Source: Flavobacteriaceae bacterium (GTDB taxonomy: Bacteria > Bacteroidota > Bacteroidia > Flavobacteriales > Flavobacteriaceae). Taken from it: 64,000 nt of DNA. The notes below the pieces were generated by a model, which was given only the letters and a program-made list of their open reading frames with translations, had not been told where the DNA came from and searched no databases. Made by a program: the position numbers and the translations under genes. Every line of letters starts with the position of its first letter. Positions within the stretch are counted from its first letter, which is position 1. The stretch is taken from contig JAPOSZ010000007.1 in NCBI GenBank assembly GCA_026709415.1, positions 107,811 to 171,810 of the forward strand, read 5' to 3'. Of this stretch, positions 38,827-47,372 are shown in pieces.

Positions 38827-39079
38827 CTATAGTATTCTCAAAAAACGTTTTTGTTGATTTATATACCTTTTAGTTTGAAATAAATAGGTGGTGTCTTTCC
38901 TTACCTTATTCGTTATTCGAATTTTATATCCAAAATCAATATAATACCGAAGATTGCTTTTAGAATACTCTAATCTCTTAAGATCATTTATTATAATATC
39001 AACATCTAATAGTATTTTAAGCTGTTTTAATGGCCATAATTCTAATTGTAAGGTTTTTAACTCCTCAAGTCTTTTTTTT
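38827..39079 (-). pseudogene. Chimeric remnant: antitoxin-like N-terminus joined to a truncated PIN toxin
   Basis: The minus strand reads KRLEELKTLQLEL and LKQLKIL, matching the 49-residue protein at 43276-43425, and then passes in frame into LLDVDIIINDLKRLEYSKSNLRYYI, matching the PIN toxin at 42321-42788. The frame ends with TAG at 38827 inside the toxin; toxin-like DNA continues to about 38750 without an open frame. There is no start codon: a poly-A tract of 9 and a TAA precede it. The join falls at ATAGTATTTT (39009-39018), a decamer that occurs at both corresponding borders of the intact locus. This indicates a deletion through microhomology in a duplicated toxin-antitoxin locus. Confidence 0.75.
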
Positions 39080-39244
39080 TATTAATTTGAAAGCAAAATC
39101 AAACCAAAATTACAATTCTTATTCGCATAGTATTTATGTAGTCAAGTGTGGAGGTTTCAAGTTCAACTGATTGATGGGCGTTGAATCCTTTTAGACTTTT
39201 ATATTTTGTACTTTTTTCATCAATACGATCAACAACATTATCCA

Positions 39245-40402
39245 TTAAGTTTTGAATTTTTTATATCCGTATTGATTCAATAGATCAAATAAAGAACGAT
39301 TCATTTTTGTTTGTCTTAATGCACAACTTAAAGGAACATTCTTATAGATGAAACCATATTTTGTTGTTTCTTTTTCTAAAGTTCCTGTTTTTACTAATAT
39401 ATCTAAATATCGCATGACCGTGTTTTTAGATTTAATTTTATCACTTACGAAATTTTTAACTCGAGAATAAGGTTGAGTATATAAAGTTTTTGTAAAATTC
39501 TCAACATCGATGTTTTTTAGAGGTAATGTATGGATTAGTTTCTGAGTGGCTAACTGCAATTCATGAATATCTCGTACTTGTTGATAAGTATAATTAGCGG
39601 TTTCTCGAATACCATTTAACATGTAAATCGTCCAAGCATTCCAATCTTGTTGTTGTCTGACTTTTTCGAAGCCACGATAATACTCTTGTCTGCTATTGAA
39701 AATATAACGACTTAAGTATAAAGCAGGATGTTCTATTTTGTTTTGTTTGAGTAAGTATAAAATATTGATGATTCTTCCCGATCGACCGTTACCATCTTTA
39801 AACGGATGAATGGATTCATATTGATAATGGATAATCCCCATTTTAACCAAAGAGTCTAGGTCATCATTCTGTTCGATATAATCTTCTAAATTTTGTAATA
39901 AAACATCAATTTCTTTCTTTTCTTGTGGTGGTGTATAAATAACACGACCGGCACCATCAGTTAAATGCGTACTTCCCTGACCATCTCGAATACCATCATC
40001 ATTGTTTTTAATGGTTTTTGTGATTTGAACAAAAGCGTTTCGATCTAAAGGATTGGTTTTGATATAATCATATCCAGACCATAAGGCTTTACGATAAGTG
40101 AGAACTTCTTTAATCTCAGGGCTTTTGCGACCGTCTAAAGCTAAGGAACGATATATTTTATCATTAGTGGTTACAATATTCTCTATTGCAGAGCTGCTTT
40201 GAGATTCTTGAATACTTAAATTGTTTAAAAGAATATCAATATTGGGAAGTGATGTAATAAATCCATTTAACTTCGATAACGCAATATTTGCCTCAGTCGT
40301 GTATCTCACAATTTCGGGCGTGAAAAAATTAAATTTTATAGGAAGTCGATCTAATGGAGTATAATCATGTTTTCTATAATTATTAAGAATTCGACTATGC
40401 AT
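39245..40402 (-). CDS. Fic family protein (AMP-transferase type)
   Basis: Protein of 385 residues. The catalytic loop HPFKDGNGRSGR (199-210) is complete, with the catalytic His199. An inhibitory-helix motif SSAIEN (70-75) lies N-terminal, as in class II Fic proteins, in which the helix blocks ATP binding. The flap region (TDGAGRVIYTPP) is present, and the C-terminal 100 residues look like a winged helix. Fic proteins AMPylate target hydroxyls; the target here is unknown. It lies between two toxin-antitoxin loci and has a short tandem repeat directly upstream. It appears intact. Confidence 0.92.
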   Translation of the reverse strand: MHSRILNNYRKHDYTPLDRLPIKFNFFTPEIVRYTTEANIALSKLNGFITSLPNIDILLNNLSIQESQSSSAIENIVTTNDKIYRSLALDGRKSPEIKEVLTYRKALWSGYDYIKTNPLDRNAFVQITKTIKNNDDGIRDGQGSTHLTDGAGRVIYTPPQEKKEIDVLLQNLEDYIEQNDDLDSLVKMGIIHYQYESIHPFKDGNGRSGRIINILYLLKQNKIEHPALYLSRYIFNSRQEYYRGFEKVRQQQDWNAWTIYMLNGIRETANYTYQQVRDIHELQLATQKLIHTLPLKNIDVENFTKTLYTQPYSRVKNFVSDKIKSKNTVMRYLDILVKTGTLEKETTKYGFIYKNVPLSCALRQTKMNRSLFDLLNQYGYKKFKT

Positions 40403-40413
40403 ATTTGTTTTTC

Positions 40414-40495
40414 AGGTGTTCAAAAATAAGCCTTTCTTGAGCAGTTGAGATGTAGGTGTTCAAAAAACAAACCTTTCTTGAGCAGTTGAGATATT
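40414..40495. repeat. Tandem repeat, two 41-bp units, upstream of fic
   Basis: Two imperfect copies (40414-40454 and 40455-40495) share GGTGTTCAAAAA and CCTTTCTTGAGCAGTTGAGA. They begin 12 bases before the fic start codon on the opposite strand, so they occupy its promoter or leader. Two copies and no spacers exclude a CRISPR array. Confidence 0.75.
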
Positions 40496-40588
40496 CATTG
40501 TCAAGAATCGAAAACAATAACATATGAATCAATTACTTTTAGATTCGTATGGTGAAGTATGTAGTGCTTAATTCAAAAATAGTGTCTT

Positions 40589-40753
40589 ATGAGGGTTATC
40601 ACAGATAAATTAGAAATTGAAAAGTTAAAAACTGGGACTCGGTTAAATTTCTTTAAAAAAAATGATGTATTCTATAAAGACACGATCATAAAGATTTTAA
40701 GTAAAGAAGGATTGTTGTCTGATGGTGATGTGTATTTTTACCCGATGGATTAA
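40589..40753 (+). CDS. Possible small protein, 54 residues
   Basis: ATG-initiated frame starting MRVITDKLEIEKLKTG and ending DVYFYPMD, with balanced charge and alternating hydrophobic residues. No family recognised. A further coding-like patch downstream (40880-41036, containing GKDEEESKIVLHLLDKKI) is in another register and lacks a start, so the two may be fragments of one decayed gene. Confidence 0.3.
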   Translation: MRVITDKLEIEKLKTGTRLNFFKKNDVFYKDTIIKILSKEGLLSDGDVYFYPMD

Positions 40754-41065
40754 AAAAATAACTAGCCTTTACCAAGAGCCAAAGTCGACGGCGTAACCGA
40801 ATTACAAATCCTTACGAAACCTTCGAATATCATCGCAGATTCATTGATAATTCAAAATTTGAACTCAATTAGATTTTTTGGAAAACTCCCATCATCTATG
40901 TCATGACGCACTGCTTGAAATTTTGGGTAAAGACGAGGAAGAAAGCAAGATTGTTTTGCATTTATTAGATAAAAAAATTAAACGCTCATTTAGTATCATA
41001 ATAGATGATGCAACCGAAGTCCGAATCTTATCTTAAGCGTTTGCATTTTCTATTAAAGTAAGACC
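40754..41065. other. Decayed coding sequence before the IS3 remnant
   Basis: A plus-strand frame ending at 41036 reads as protein (LENSHHLCHDALLEILGKDEEES, then SFSIIIDDATEVRILS) but starts after a stop without an initiation codon. Nothing else is recognised in the interval. Confidence 0.35.
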
Positions 41066-42292
41066 CTATTTTGGAAAATTATCGGTCAAATTGAAGTTAT
41101 CTATAACTTGTGTTTTTGTTTGGCATCTGGACTTGAAAAAAGAATGATTCCAACTTAAAATGAGTGGTTTGTTTTTTTGATGGTTCATGATGGTTGATTT
41201 CTTGGTAACGATTGACGGGCGTTTGATATGGAATACCCTGATGAGGTCTCTCATCATAATCAAACCAAAAATATTTTTCTATATTGTTCGCACTCTAAAC
41301 CATCATCAGAGGGTTCCATAGCCGTGCACTCTTGTTTGACCGAATGCCATCATCGTTTGATCAAGGCATTGTCCGTCGCTCTACCTTTTCCATCCATACT
41401 TCACCGAATGGAAATACGGTTAACCGTATTGTTATATTCCTTAACGGTCAACGGACGGCCTTGATCGGTATTCCATATTTGAGGACAACCATCGTGTTCC
41501 ACCACCTAGTATAACGCCTCCAAACACCAATCCAAAGGCATGGTATGGGAAAGATGGAAGCCGACCACAAAACGACGATCCATGTCGATGATGGCACAGA
41601 GGTCAAACCTTTCCCTTGGAACGCTCATGGAGATGATCTCGGTGGCCCAAACATGATTCGACCTCTCAGTCAATACGGAACTATCGGATGCTCAGGGCTT
41701 TGGTTTCTTCGAGTGGTCTTTATTTGGGGTCAAGAGCTCGGATATGGAGTCACTGGTAGATGCGGATGATGCGTTTGACATGGAGTTGTTTGAATTCTGG
41801 ATGCTTCACAAGAAGCATCCGTCGAGCACCAAAAAAGGGATAGAGAATAGAATCTCTTTTCATCAACTTGACTCATCGTACATGAAGCTCGGAAGGCCCC
41901 ATAGCTCGGTCATACCAGCCACGACGATCGATCCACCATCTGACGACGTTTTGCTGTAGCATATGGCATCATCAGTTTTTTTTTAGAATTCAATGTCGAT
42001 CTTCTGCTGGCCAATGATCTGGTCGCATGGATCCTATGGTTTTTGTTTCTGACCCTCCGTTTTTCGAGCATTCGAACGATGAAACAAATTGTTGGCTCGT
42101 TGGCCAAACTCTTTTTTCCAAGTGGCTATTGGGACAGGATGAATGTCAAAACGACGAGCGAGTTCTTGGATGCGATCACGTTCTTTGAAGGCTTCCTTGA
42201 CCACTGGCGTATGTTGTCTTCGCTTCATAGGATAACAATAGTCACTGTAAAATATAACTGAAACAGCTGTCCTAATTTTGGGGGACAGAACA
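41066..42292 (-). mobile_element. IS3-family element, heavily decayed
   Basis: OrfA is readable at 42034-42228 (RRQHTPVVKEAFKERDRIQELARRFDIHPVPIATWKKEF, a helix-turn-helix of IS3-family OrfA). OrfB survives only as scattered pieces in several frames: patches resembling the DDE core (an ATEIISMSVP stretch with CAIIDMDRRFVVGF, later STDQ-like NTDQGRP) and the C-terminal ERPHQGIPYQTP-type region at about 41210. There are many stops and frame changes. At the OrfA side a terminal-repeat-like sequence TGTCCCCCAAAATTAGGACA lies at about 42272-42291; its partner at the other end is not clear. Long open frames on the plus strand here are antisense shadows. Confidence 0.75.
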
Positions 42293-42320
42293 ACTTAATC
42301 AAAAGTAAAACCCAATTTGA

Positions 42321-42788
42321 TTAAGGGAGCATACCATTAACGAACATGATTTTTCTATTGTGCCAATCGATTATTTCAAAGCCAACCCGTTTGTTTATTT
42401 CTCTAAAATGTTTGTCATCCGTTGCAATGGGCATTTTATATTCTATTGCTGTGCTTGCGATTAAAAAATCTTTATAATTAATTGATGACTGATTTATAAT
42501 TCTTTGAAGGTAAGTGGCTCTAGTGTGTATTCTCTTGTTTAATCCAACTATCTTAATATAGCCTAGTATTCCCAAAAAATGTTTTTGTTGATTCTTATAC
42601 TTTCTATTTTTAAATAAATAAGTGATTTCTTTCCTGACTTCGTTCGTTATTCTAATTTGATAACCCATAGCAATATAATATCGAAGGTTACTCTTTGAAT
42701 ACTCTACTCTCCTGAGATAATTAATTATTATATTGGCATCAAATAGTATTTTCTTGCTTTGAACCAATAGTATTTTTCCTCTTTTCAT
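42321..42788 (-). CDS. PIN-domain toxin
   Basis: Protein of 155 residues with a PIN ribonuclease fold. Acidic residues expected in the metal site are present: ILFDANIIINYL (first Asp), EVRKEITYL (Glu), the region KDFLIASTAIEYKMPIATDDKHF (Asp pair). These proteins are usually VapC-like toxins cleaving RNA. It is the last gene of a minus-strand group of four small genes and overlaps the preceding 102-residue gene by 50 bases; a Met at residue 1 may not be the real start, since homology begins near KKILFDANI. A degenerate copy lies at 38.8 kb. Confidence 0.8.
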   Translation of the reverse strand: MKRGKILLVQSKKILFDANIIINYLRRVEYSKSNLRYYIAMGYQIRITNEVRKEITYLFKNRKYKNQQKHFLGILGYIKIVGLNKRIHTRATYLQRIINQSSINYKDFLIASTAIEYKMPIATDDKHFREINKRVGFEIIDWHNRKIMFVNGMLP

Positions 42789-43047
42789 TAAGAGATTTTT
42801 CCATTATTTCCCAATCTTGATCTGATAATTCACTAAAGGATTCTTGTAGTGCTTTCCAAGCCTTAGCTTCTTCTATTCCAGATTGTCTGTCCAGTTTCTC
42901 GACAACTTCTAACAATCTTCTAATATTAGGAACAGAAAAAGATTGAATTCTATTCTTGATTTCGTCACTCTTTTTCTTCTCAAGCATTAACTTTTGATCA
43001 ATTTCTTTTTCTAACTCTTGTATTTCCTTGTCAATATGATTCATCAA
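42739..43047 (-). CDS. Putative antitoxin, 102 residues
   Basis: Highly charged helical protein directly upstream of, and overlapping, the PIN toxin. The segment RIQSFSVPNIRRLLEVVEKL (about 34-53) resembles segments of the two small proteins encoded upstream (RVELFSVEDIRKVANFVDN, and LLSLKQLKILSKYVAKI). The repeat suggests paralogy. The C-terminal tail (SDQDWEIMEKSLNEKRK) may wrap the toxin. No classical DNA-binding antitoxin fold (AbrB, RHH, Phd) is recognised. Function as antitoxin is inferred from position only. Confidence 0.6.
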   Translation of the reverse strand: MMNHIDKEIQELEKEIDQKLMLEKKKSDEIKNRIQSFSVPNIRRLLEVVEKLDRQSGIEEAKAWKALQESFSELSDQDWEIMEKSLNEKRKNTIGSKQENTI

Positions 43048-43054
43048 AGTGTAG

Positions 43055-43264
43055 TTATTCGGTTGTTATTTTTTTAAACAATGATATCGCATCCTCTTGT
43101 TGTTGTTTTTCGGCTAGCCGATGCTGATTATCAACAAAATTGGCCACTTTTCTAATATCTTCAACTGAAAATAATTCTACTCTTTTAGATAAAGATCTTA
43201 CTAATTTTTGAAACAACATTTCATCCTGCTCCATTTCCAATATTAGTTTATCAGTTTTATTCAT
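43055..43264 (-). CDS. Putative antitoxin paralogue, 69 residues
   Basis: Small charged helical protein; seven bases separate its stop from the next gene. Its middle, RVELFSVEDIRKVANFVDN, resembles the segment in the 102-residue protein downstream. It may be part of a multi-protein antitoxin or a decaying duplicate. Confidence 0.55.
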   Translation of the reverse strand: MNKTDKLILEMEQDEMLFQKLVRSLSKRVELFSVEDIRKVANFVDNQHRLAEKQQQEDAISLFKKITTE

Positions 43265-43275
43265 ACCGTTGCATC

Positions 43276-43425
43276 TTAAACACTTTCTTTCTCATTCTCA
43301 TTTATTTCATCTTCAATTTTGGCCACATATTTGGATAGTATTTTAAGTTGCTTTAGCGACAATAATTCAATTTCTAATTGTAGCGTTTTTAATTCGTCAA
43401 GTCGTTTTTTCTCCTCTATATTCAT
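43276..43425 (-). CDS. Putative antitoxin paralogue, 49 residues
   Basis: First member of the four-gene group. It begins MNIEEKKRLDELKTLQLEIE and includes LLSLKQLKILSKYVAKIEDE, similar in pattern to the two proteins that follow. Too short for most gene callers. That it is a real gene is supported by the related sequence, with preserved reading (KRLEELKTLQLEL), in the chimeric remnant at 38.8-39.1 kb. Confidence 0.5.
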   Translation of the reverse strand: MNIEEKKRLDELKTLQLEIELLSLKQLKILSKYVAKIEDEINENEKESV

Positions 43426-43559
43426 TTCAAAACTGAATTAAACCAAATTTACAAAATTTTAGTTACACTATAGATTTTCATTTACTCGAAATATAATCAT
43501 CCCCACTTCACTACAAAATCGATACGCAACGTATGCTTTTTTCTAAAAAGCCATTAAAG

Positions 43560-43567
43560 TACTTTTG
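43560..43567 (+). promoter_or_regulatory. -7 promoter element of tRNA-Cys
   Basis: TACTTTTG matches TAnnTTTG and ends 8 bases before the mature tRNA, the same geometry as for tRNA-Gln. Confidence 0.6.
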
Positions 43568-43575
43568 CCAACAAG

Positions 43576-43646
43576 GGCATCGTGGCCGAGTGGCTAGGCA
43601 GAGCTCTGCAAAAGCTTTTACAGCGGTTCGAATCCGCTCGATGCCT
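43576..43646 (+). tRNA. tRNA-Cys (anticodon GCA)
   Basis: A 71-base cloverleaf: acceptor GGCATCG / CGATGCC, D-arm GCCGAGTGGCTAGGC, anticodon stem GAGCT/AGCTT around the loop CTGCAAA with anticodon GCA, T-arm GCGGTTCGAATCCGC. CCA is not encoded. The rnr gene on the opposite strand ends 6 bases beyond it. Confidence 0.95.
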
Positions 43647-43651
43647 CGTTA

Positions 43652-45655
43652 TTATGGAGAAATCCACTTAATGAAGTGGTAGTCGATTAATTTCCTTTCT
43701 AAGGAAACCTTGCCAATACTAACGTGAAGTAGGTCTCCAATTTCAACGACTTTTCTTCTTTTTTTTCTTTTTTCGATAATCCATCGATTTTTAACAAACG
43801 AATATTTTGCATCGGGTACTTCACGAAAAAACACCATTCCTTGACACTTGGTTTCAGACAGTTCTACAAACATACCATACCGACTCAATCCCGAAACATA
43901 TCCTTTATAAGCCCCTCCTTTCTGCTTTAATTTCAAGACATACAGACATTGCATGAATTTCTGTACTTCTCTTTCGACTTTCAAAGCATTGATTTCTTGA
44001 AAATTAATATGATCACAATATTCCTCTAATTTTCGAAAACCTGGATAACCCTCCTTATCATGAAATAAAAGAGACTTTAATATGCGATGAACCAAAACAT
44101 CAGAATATCTTCTTATTGGAGAAGTGAAATGAGTGTATTTATCAAATCCTAAACCATAATGACCTATGTTTTTTGTACGATACTGGGCTTTGCTCATGGC
44201 TTTTGTTATCAAAGTCGAGAGCCAGTAAGCATGTGGAGTCTTCGCCAAAGATAGCATCGATGCATTGAGCATCTCTTTGACATTGTCTGTCGATGTGTTC
44301 ATTGTGATACCGATTGATTTTAATCGTTGGGAAATCTGTTCTAATCCATCAACATCTGGTAAGTCATGAACTCGGTATACTGTAGGTATTTTCGCATCAT
44401 ATCGGCTAAAAAAATCAGCCACAGTTCGATTAGCCAAAAGCATTAATTCTTCAATCAATTGTTGAGCTTGATTTTGAATGCGTATGGTAACGTTTATGGG
44501 ATGGGCATCCTGATCCACTTCGTACTTGACCTCTTCAGATTGAATGATTAGAGACCCCTCTTTGATTCTTTTGAATCTTAAATGTTTCGTGATGTCATGC
44601 AATACTAATAAAGCGTGTCTCTGAGAATCTGAAAAACCTTTGAAATGAACATTCTTTGGGTGATGATTATTTTCATCGAATAACGATTGAACTTGCTGAT
44701 AAGAGAGTCTTTGATTGGAATTGATGATGGTTTTGGCAAATTGGTGATGCATCACTTTTCCTTCAGATGTCATTTCAAATATCACGGAAAAAGTCAGCTT
44801 ATCTTCTGAAGGATTCAAAGAGCATAAATCATTGGATAAAACTTCAGGAAGCATTGGAATCACTTGATCAATGAAGTAAACAGAGGTTCCTCGATGGTAA
44901 GCTTCTCGATCTAAAACCGAATCTTTTGGTAGATAATGCGTCACATCGGCAATATGAATGCCAATTTGGTAGTTTGAGTTTGGTAATTTCTTGAAAGAAA
45001 TAGCGTCATCTAAATCTTTAGCCGTTTCTTGATCGATGGTAAATGTTAATTCATTTCTAAAATCCATACGATTTTTAGTTTCCTCAGTGGTTATGGAGGT
45101 GGTAAGCGATTGAATGTCCTTTAACATCTTTTGGGGAAACGAATTTTGAAATCCATAATGCAACGCAATTTGATTGATTTGATTTCTGTAGGACGACTTT
45201 TCATTAGCTTTGATTGTTTGAATCAACTCAGCTAAGGGGTAACTTCGATGCGGATCCCATTGCTTGAATCGAATCAATACACGTTGCCCGATCGATAAAT
45301 GGCTTAAATCTTGTTGATCGATTAAATAATATCGTTTGGGAATGGTTTTTCCTTCGATTTGATAATAATAATCTTCAAACTCAAAGACAACCCTAGCAAC
45401 AATACACTTTTGAGTTCGTTTTATAATTTCAATACACTGACCGTAATACGCTTTGCGTTTGTCGCTATATCGATAGGTCACTTTGAGCAAATCTCCCAAT
45501 AATGATCTATTCAGAAATTTAGGTCTGATTTGAATCCATATAGAGGCTTTTTGATACGTATCATGAAAATAAATACCCATTTGAACTCCTTTTGCTTCCA
45601 ATCTACCTCGAGCCGTCAAACGTTTTGTATTGGATTTTATTTTTTGAAAAGACAA
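43652..45655 (-). CDS. rnr: Ribonuclease R
   Basis: Processive 3'-5' exoribonuclease of 667 residues that degrades structured RNA. The RNB catalytic domain shows FTIDQETAKDLDDAISF, GIHIADVTHYL, RGTSVYFIDQVIPMLPEVLSNDLCSLNP and YGLGFDKYTHFTSPIRRYSDVLVHR. An S1 domain follows at the C-terminus (GYVSGLSRYGMFVELSETKCQGMVF). Cold-shock domains are in the N-terminal third. The protein is somewhat short because the far N-terminal helical domain of enterobacterial RNase R is reduced. It is transcribed alone, with a 488-base AT-rich gap upstream. Confidence 0.95.
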   Translation of the reverse strand: MSFQKIKSNTKRLTARGRLEAKGVQMGIYFHDTYQKASIWIQIRPKFLNRSLLGDLLKVTYRYSDKRKAYYGQCIEIIKRTQKCIVARVVFEFEDYYYQIEGKTIPKRYYLIDQQDLSHLSIGQRVLIRFKQWDPHRSYPLAELIQTIKANEKSSYRNQINQIALHYGFQNSFPQKMLKDIQSLTTSITTEETKNRMDFRNELTFTIDQETAKDLDDAISFKKLPNSNYQIGIHIADVTHYLPKDSVLDREAYHRGTSVYFIDQVIPMLPEVLSNDLCSLNPSEDKLTFSVIFEMTSEGKVMHHQFAKTIINSNQRLSYQQVQSLFDENNHHPKNVHFKGFSDSQRHALLVLHDITKHLRFKRIKEGSLIIQSEEVKYEVDQDAHPINVTIRIQNQAQQLIEELMLLANRTVADFFSRYDAKIPTVYRVHDLPDVDGLEQISQRLKSIGITMNTSTDNVKEMLNASMLSLAKTPHAYWLSTLITKAMSKAQYRTKNIGHYGLGFDKYTHFTSPIRRYSDVLVHRILKSLLFHDKEGYPGFRKLEEYCDHINFQEINALKVEREVQKFMQCLYVLKLKQKGGAYKGYVSGLSRYGMFVELSETKCQGMVFFREVPDAKYSFVKNRWIIEKRKKRRKVVEIGDLLHVSIGKVSLERKLIDYHFIKWISP

Positions 45656-46143
45656 CGAAAGATATTGTGTATTAGTATGGGAACCGAGATGGTTTGCTTA
45701 TCGATTCAAGTGCAAATTTCTTTCATCTGAGAATAAGTTCTCAATTTTAAAATCAACAACGATAAAGAATAAATTAAAAACTTAAATTTTAAAAAAGCTT
45801 ATTATTATTACAGAAGATGAATTCTTGAAAAATAAATTCTTTTTTCTACAGAAAAAAGAATTGAAATAAAATTAATAATCATTTCAACAATTGGAAATCA
45901 ATAATATCCTTGAAAATACAAGAAAACTCAAATAAAATGCAACAGTTGTCAAAAAAGAATTCAACAATATAACAAGAGATGTTTAATTTTCATAGTCGAA
46001 CTATAACTGTAAGTTTAAATGTTCAATAAATCTTAAAACTACATTTTCTTTTTTGAACCAAAAAACATAATAAGGTCAATCATTAGAAAAAAAACTACTT
46101 TTTATTTGGTATTATACAGACGAATGTAACATAGAATTCAACC
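45656..46143. other. Very AT-rich intergenic region
   Basis: About 490 bases of conspicuously AT-rich DNA between divergent rnr and rpiB with no supportable gene. It contains a perfect hairpin at 45835-45862 and should hold both promoters. No cluster of DnaA boxes was found by eye. Confidence 0.6.
45835..45862. repeat. Perfect hairpin in the AT-rich gap
   Basis: Eleven-base arms AATTCTTTTTT and AAAAAAGAATT separated by a 6-base loop. The T and A runs make it usable as a terminator in either direction, but it lies inside a divergent region where no transcript should end, so its role is unclear. Confidence 0.5.
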
Positions 46144-46596
46144 ATGATAACGCAACAAAAAGTGAAAATATTTATCGGATGTGATCATGCCGGATACGAA
46201 TTAAAAGAGTGCTTGATGCAACAACTATCAAATCAACAGAAATTCGATGTTAAAGATTTTGGAACCTATTCGAAGCAGAGTGTGGACTATCCAGACTATA
46301 TTCACCAAGTGGCTCAAGCGGTCCAAAAAGACAAAGAATCGAAGGGTTTAATCATCTGTGGAAGTGGAAATGGGGCCGCCATGACAGCCAATAAATATGC
46401 TGGAATAAGGGCAGCTATTTGTTGGAACAAATCGATAGCAGAACTAGCTAGAACGCACAATGATGCCAATATACTGAGTCTCCCTGCTCGATTTATTGGA
46501 CCAAACGAAGCCCATTCAATGCTAAAAATCTTTATAGAAACCGAATTTGAAGGAGGAAGACACCAACGTAGAGTCAATAAAATAGACTGTTCTTGA
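46144..46596 (+). CDS. rpiB: Ribose-5-phosphate isomerase B
   Basis: Interconverts ribose- and ribulose-5-phosphate. Motifs: FIGCDHAGYELK (residues 10-21), DYPDYIHQVAQAV, LIICGSGNGAAMTANKYAGIRAAICW (active-site Cys region) and the C-terminal EFEGGRHQRRVNKI. Length 150 is standard. The stop codon overlaps the start of the acetyltransferase gene (TGATG), suggesting coupled translation. Confidence 0.94.
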   Translation: MITQQKVKIFIGCDHAGYELKECLMQQLSNQQKFDVKDFGTYSKQSVDYPDYIHQVAQAVQKDKESKGLIICGSGNGAAMTANKYAGIRAAICWNKSIAELARTHNDANILSLPARFIGPNEAHSMLKIFIETEFEGGRHQRRVNKIDCS

Positions 46597-47036
46597 TGCT
46601 TCGTTATTGCATCAAATCTTTTGATGATCTGACAACAAAAGAACTCTATGCCATCCTTCAATTACGTATCGAGATTTTTGTTGTGGAACAAAATTGCCCG
46701 TTTCAAGATTTAGATGGACAAGATTTTGAAGCGTTACACATCTTTTCAATCAATACAAGCCGATGTATGGCCTACGCTCGATTGAGTCAAACCGATGCGA
46801 GAGAAGCATTGATCAGTCGCGTGATGATCTCTCAGGAAAACAGAGGAAAAGGACTCGCTTATGAATTAATGACACTTTCTGTGGAGCAAGCAAAAAAGTG
46901 GTTCCCTCAAAATCAAATCAAAATAGCGGCACAAAAACACTTGCAACCATTTTATAAAAAATGCGGGTTTGAATACAACGGACATGATTTTTATGAAGAT
47001 GGTATTCTACATTGCACCATGTACTATATCAGTTAG
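46596..47036 (+). CDS. ElaA-like GNAT acetyltransferase
   Basis: Protein of about 146 residues in the GNAT family. The N-terminal signature ELYAILQLRIEIFVVEQNCPFQDLDGQD is that of ElaA, and the acetyl-CoA loop is RVMISQENRGKGLAYELM. The acceptor substrate is unknown. I choose the ATG at 46596 that overlaps the rpiB stop over a TTG three bases earlier. Its end overlaps rnpA on the opposite strand by 30 bases. Confidence 0.9.
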   Translation: MLRYCIKSFDDLTTKELYAILQLRIEIFVVEQNCPFQDLDGQDFEALHIFSINTSRCMAYARLSQTDAREALISRVMISQENRGKGLAYELMTLSVEQAKKWFPQNQIKIAAQKHLQPFYKKCGFEYNGHDFYEDGILHCTMYYIS

Positions 47037-47372
47037 TAATCTATTTTTTTTGAGGAGATGCCATAATTCGGTTTTTAATGATTGATACGTGGGTAATTCA
47101 GAGGATTGATAAAGTAAAAAATAATCACCTGGTTCAATAGTCATGCAATGACATCTGTAGACATTTTGAAAGGCCTCACGTAATCGTCTTTTGATCCTAT
47201 TGCGTAAAACGCTCGAACGAAATTCTTTTTTACCGACACCTACAGCAAAACGGACTATTTCGCTTTGAGGCTCTTTTTTGTAAATTAATTGAAAATCGTC
47301 GGTCCGGATACGTTGACCATTGGAAAACAATAGTTTGATGGTTTGTCTTCCCTTTAATCTTGAAATTTTAAT
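47007..47372 (-). CDS. rnpA: Ribonuclease P protein component
   Basis: Protein subunit of RNase P, which trims tRNA 5' ends. The signature VRFAVGVGKKEFRSSVLRNRIKRRLREAF is unmistakable. The first standard start codon in frame is TTG at 47330, but homology extends upstream: KGRQTIKLLFSNGQR matches the usual N-terminus of RnpA. The frame is open back to a TAG at 47376 and offers only ATT codons (47372, 47366) as starts; I give the ATT at 47372 as upper limit. So initiation is at an atypical codon, or the ATG has been lost. Neighbouring rpmH is not present upstream. Confidence 0.85.
   Translation of the reverse strand: MKISRLKGRQTIKLLFSNGQRIRTDDFQLIYKKEPQSEIVRFAVGVGKKEFRSSVLRNRIKRRLREAFQNVYRCHCMTIEPGDYFLLYQSSELPTYQSLKTELWHLLKKNRLLTDIVHGAM

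Noticed and set aside
40414..40495. Possible minimal CRISPR
   Set aside because: Two directly adjacent copies without spacers and no cas genes anywhere in the window.
41228..42261. Plus-strand open frames of 60-78 residues
   Set aside because: They lie antisense to IS3 OrfA and OrfB remnants.
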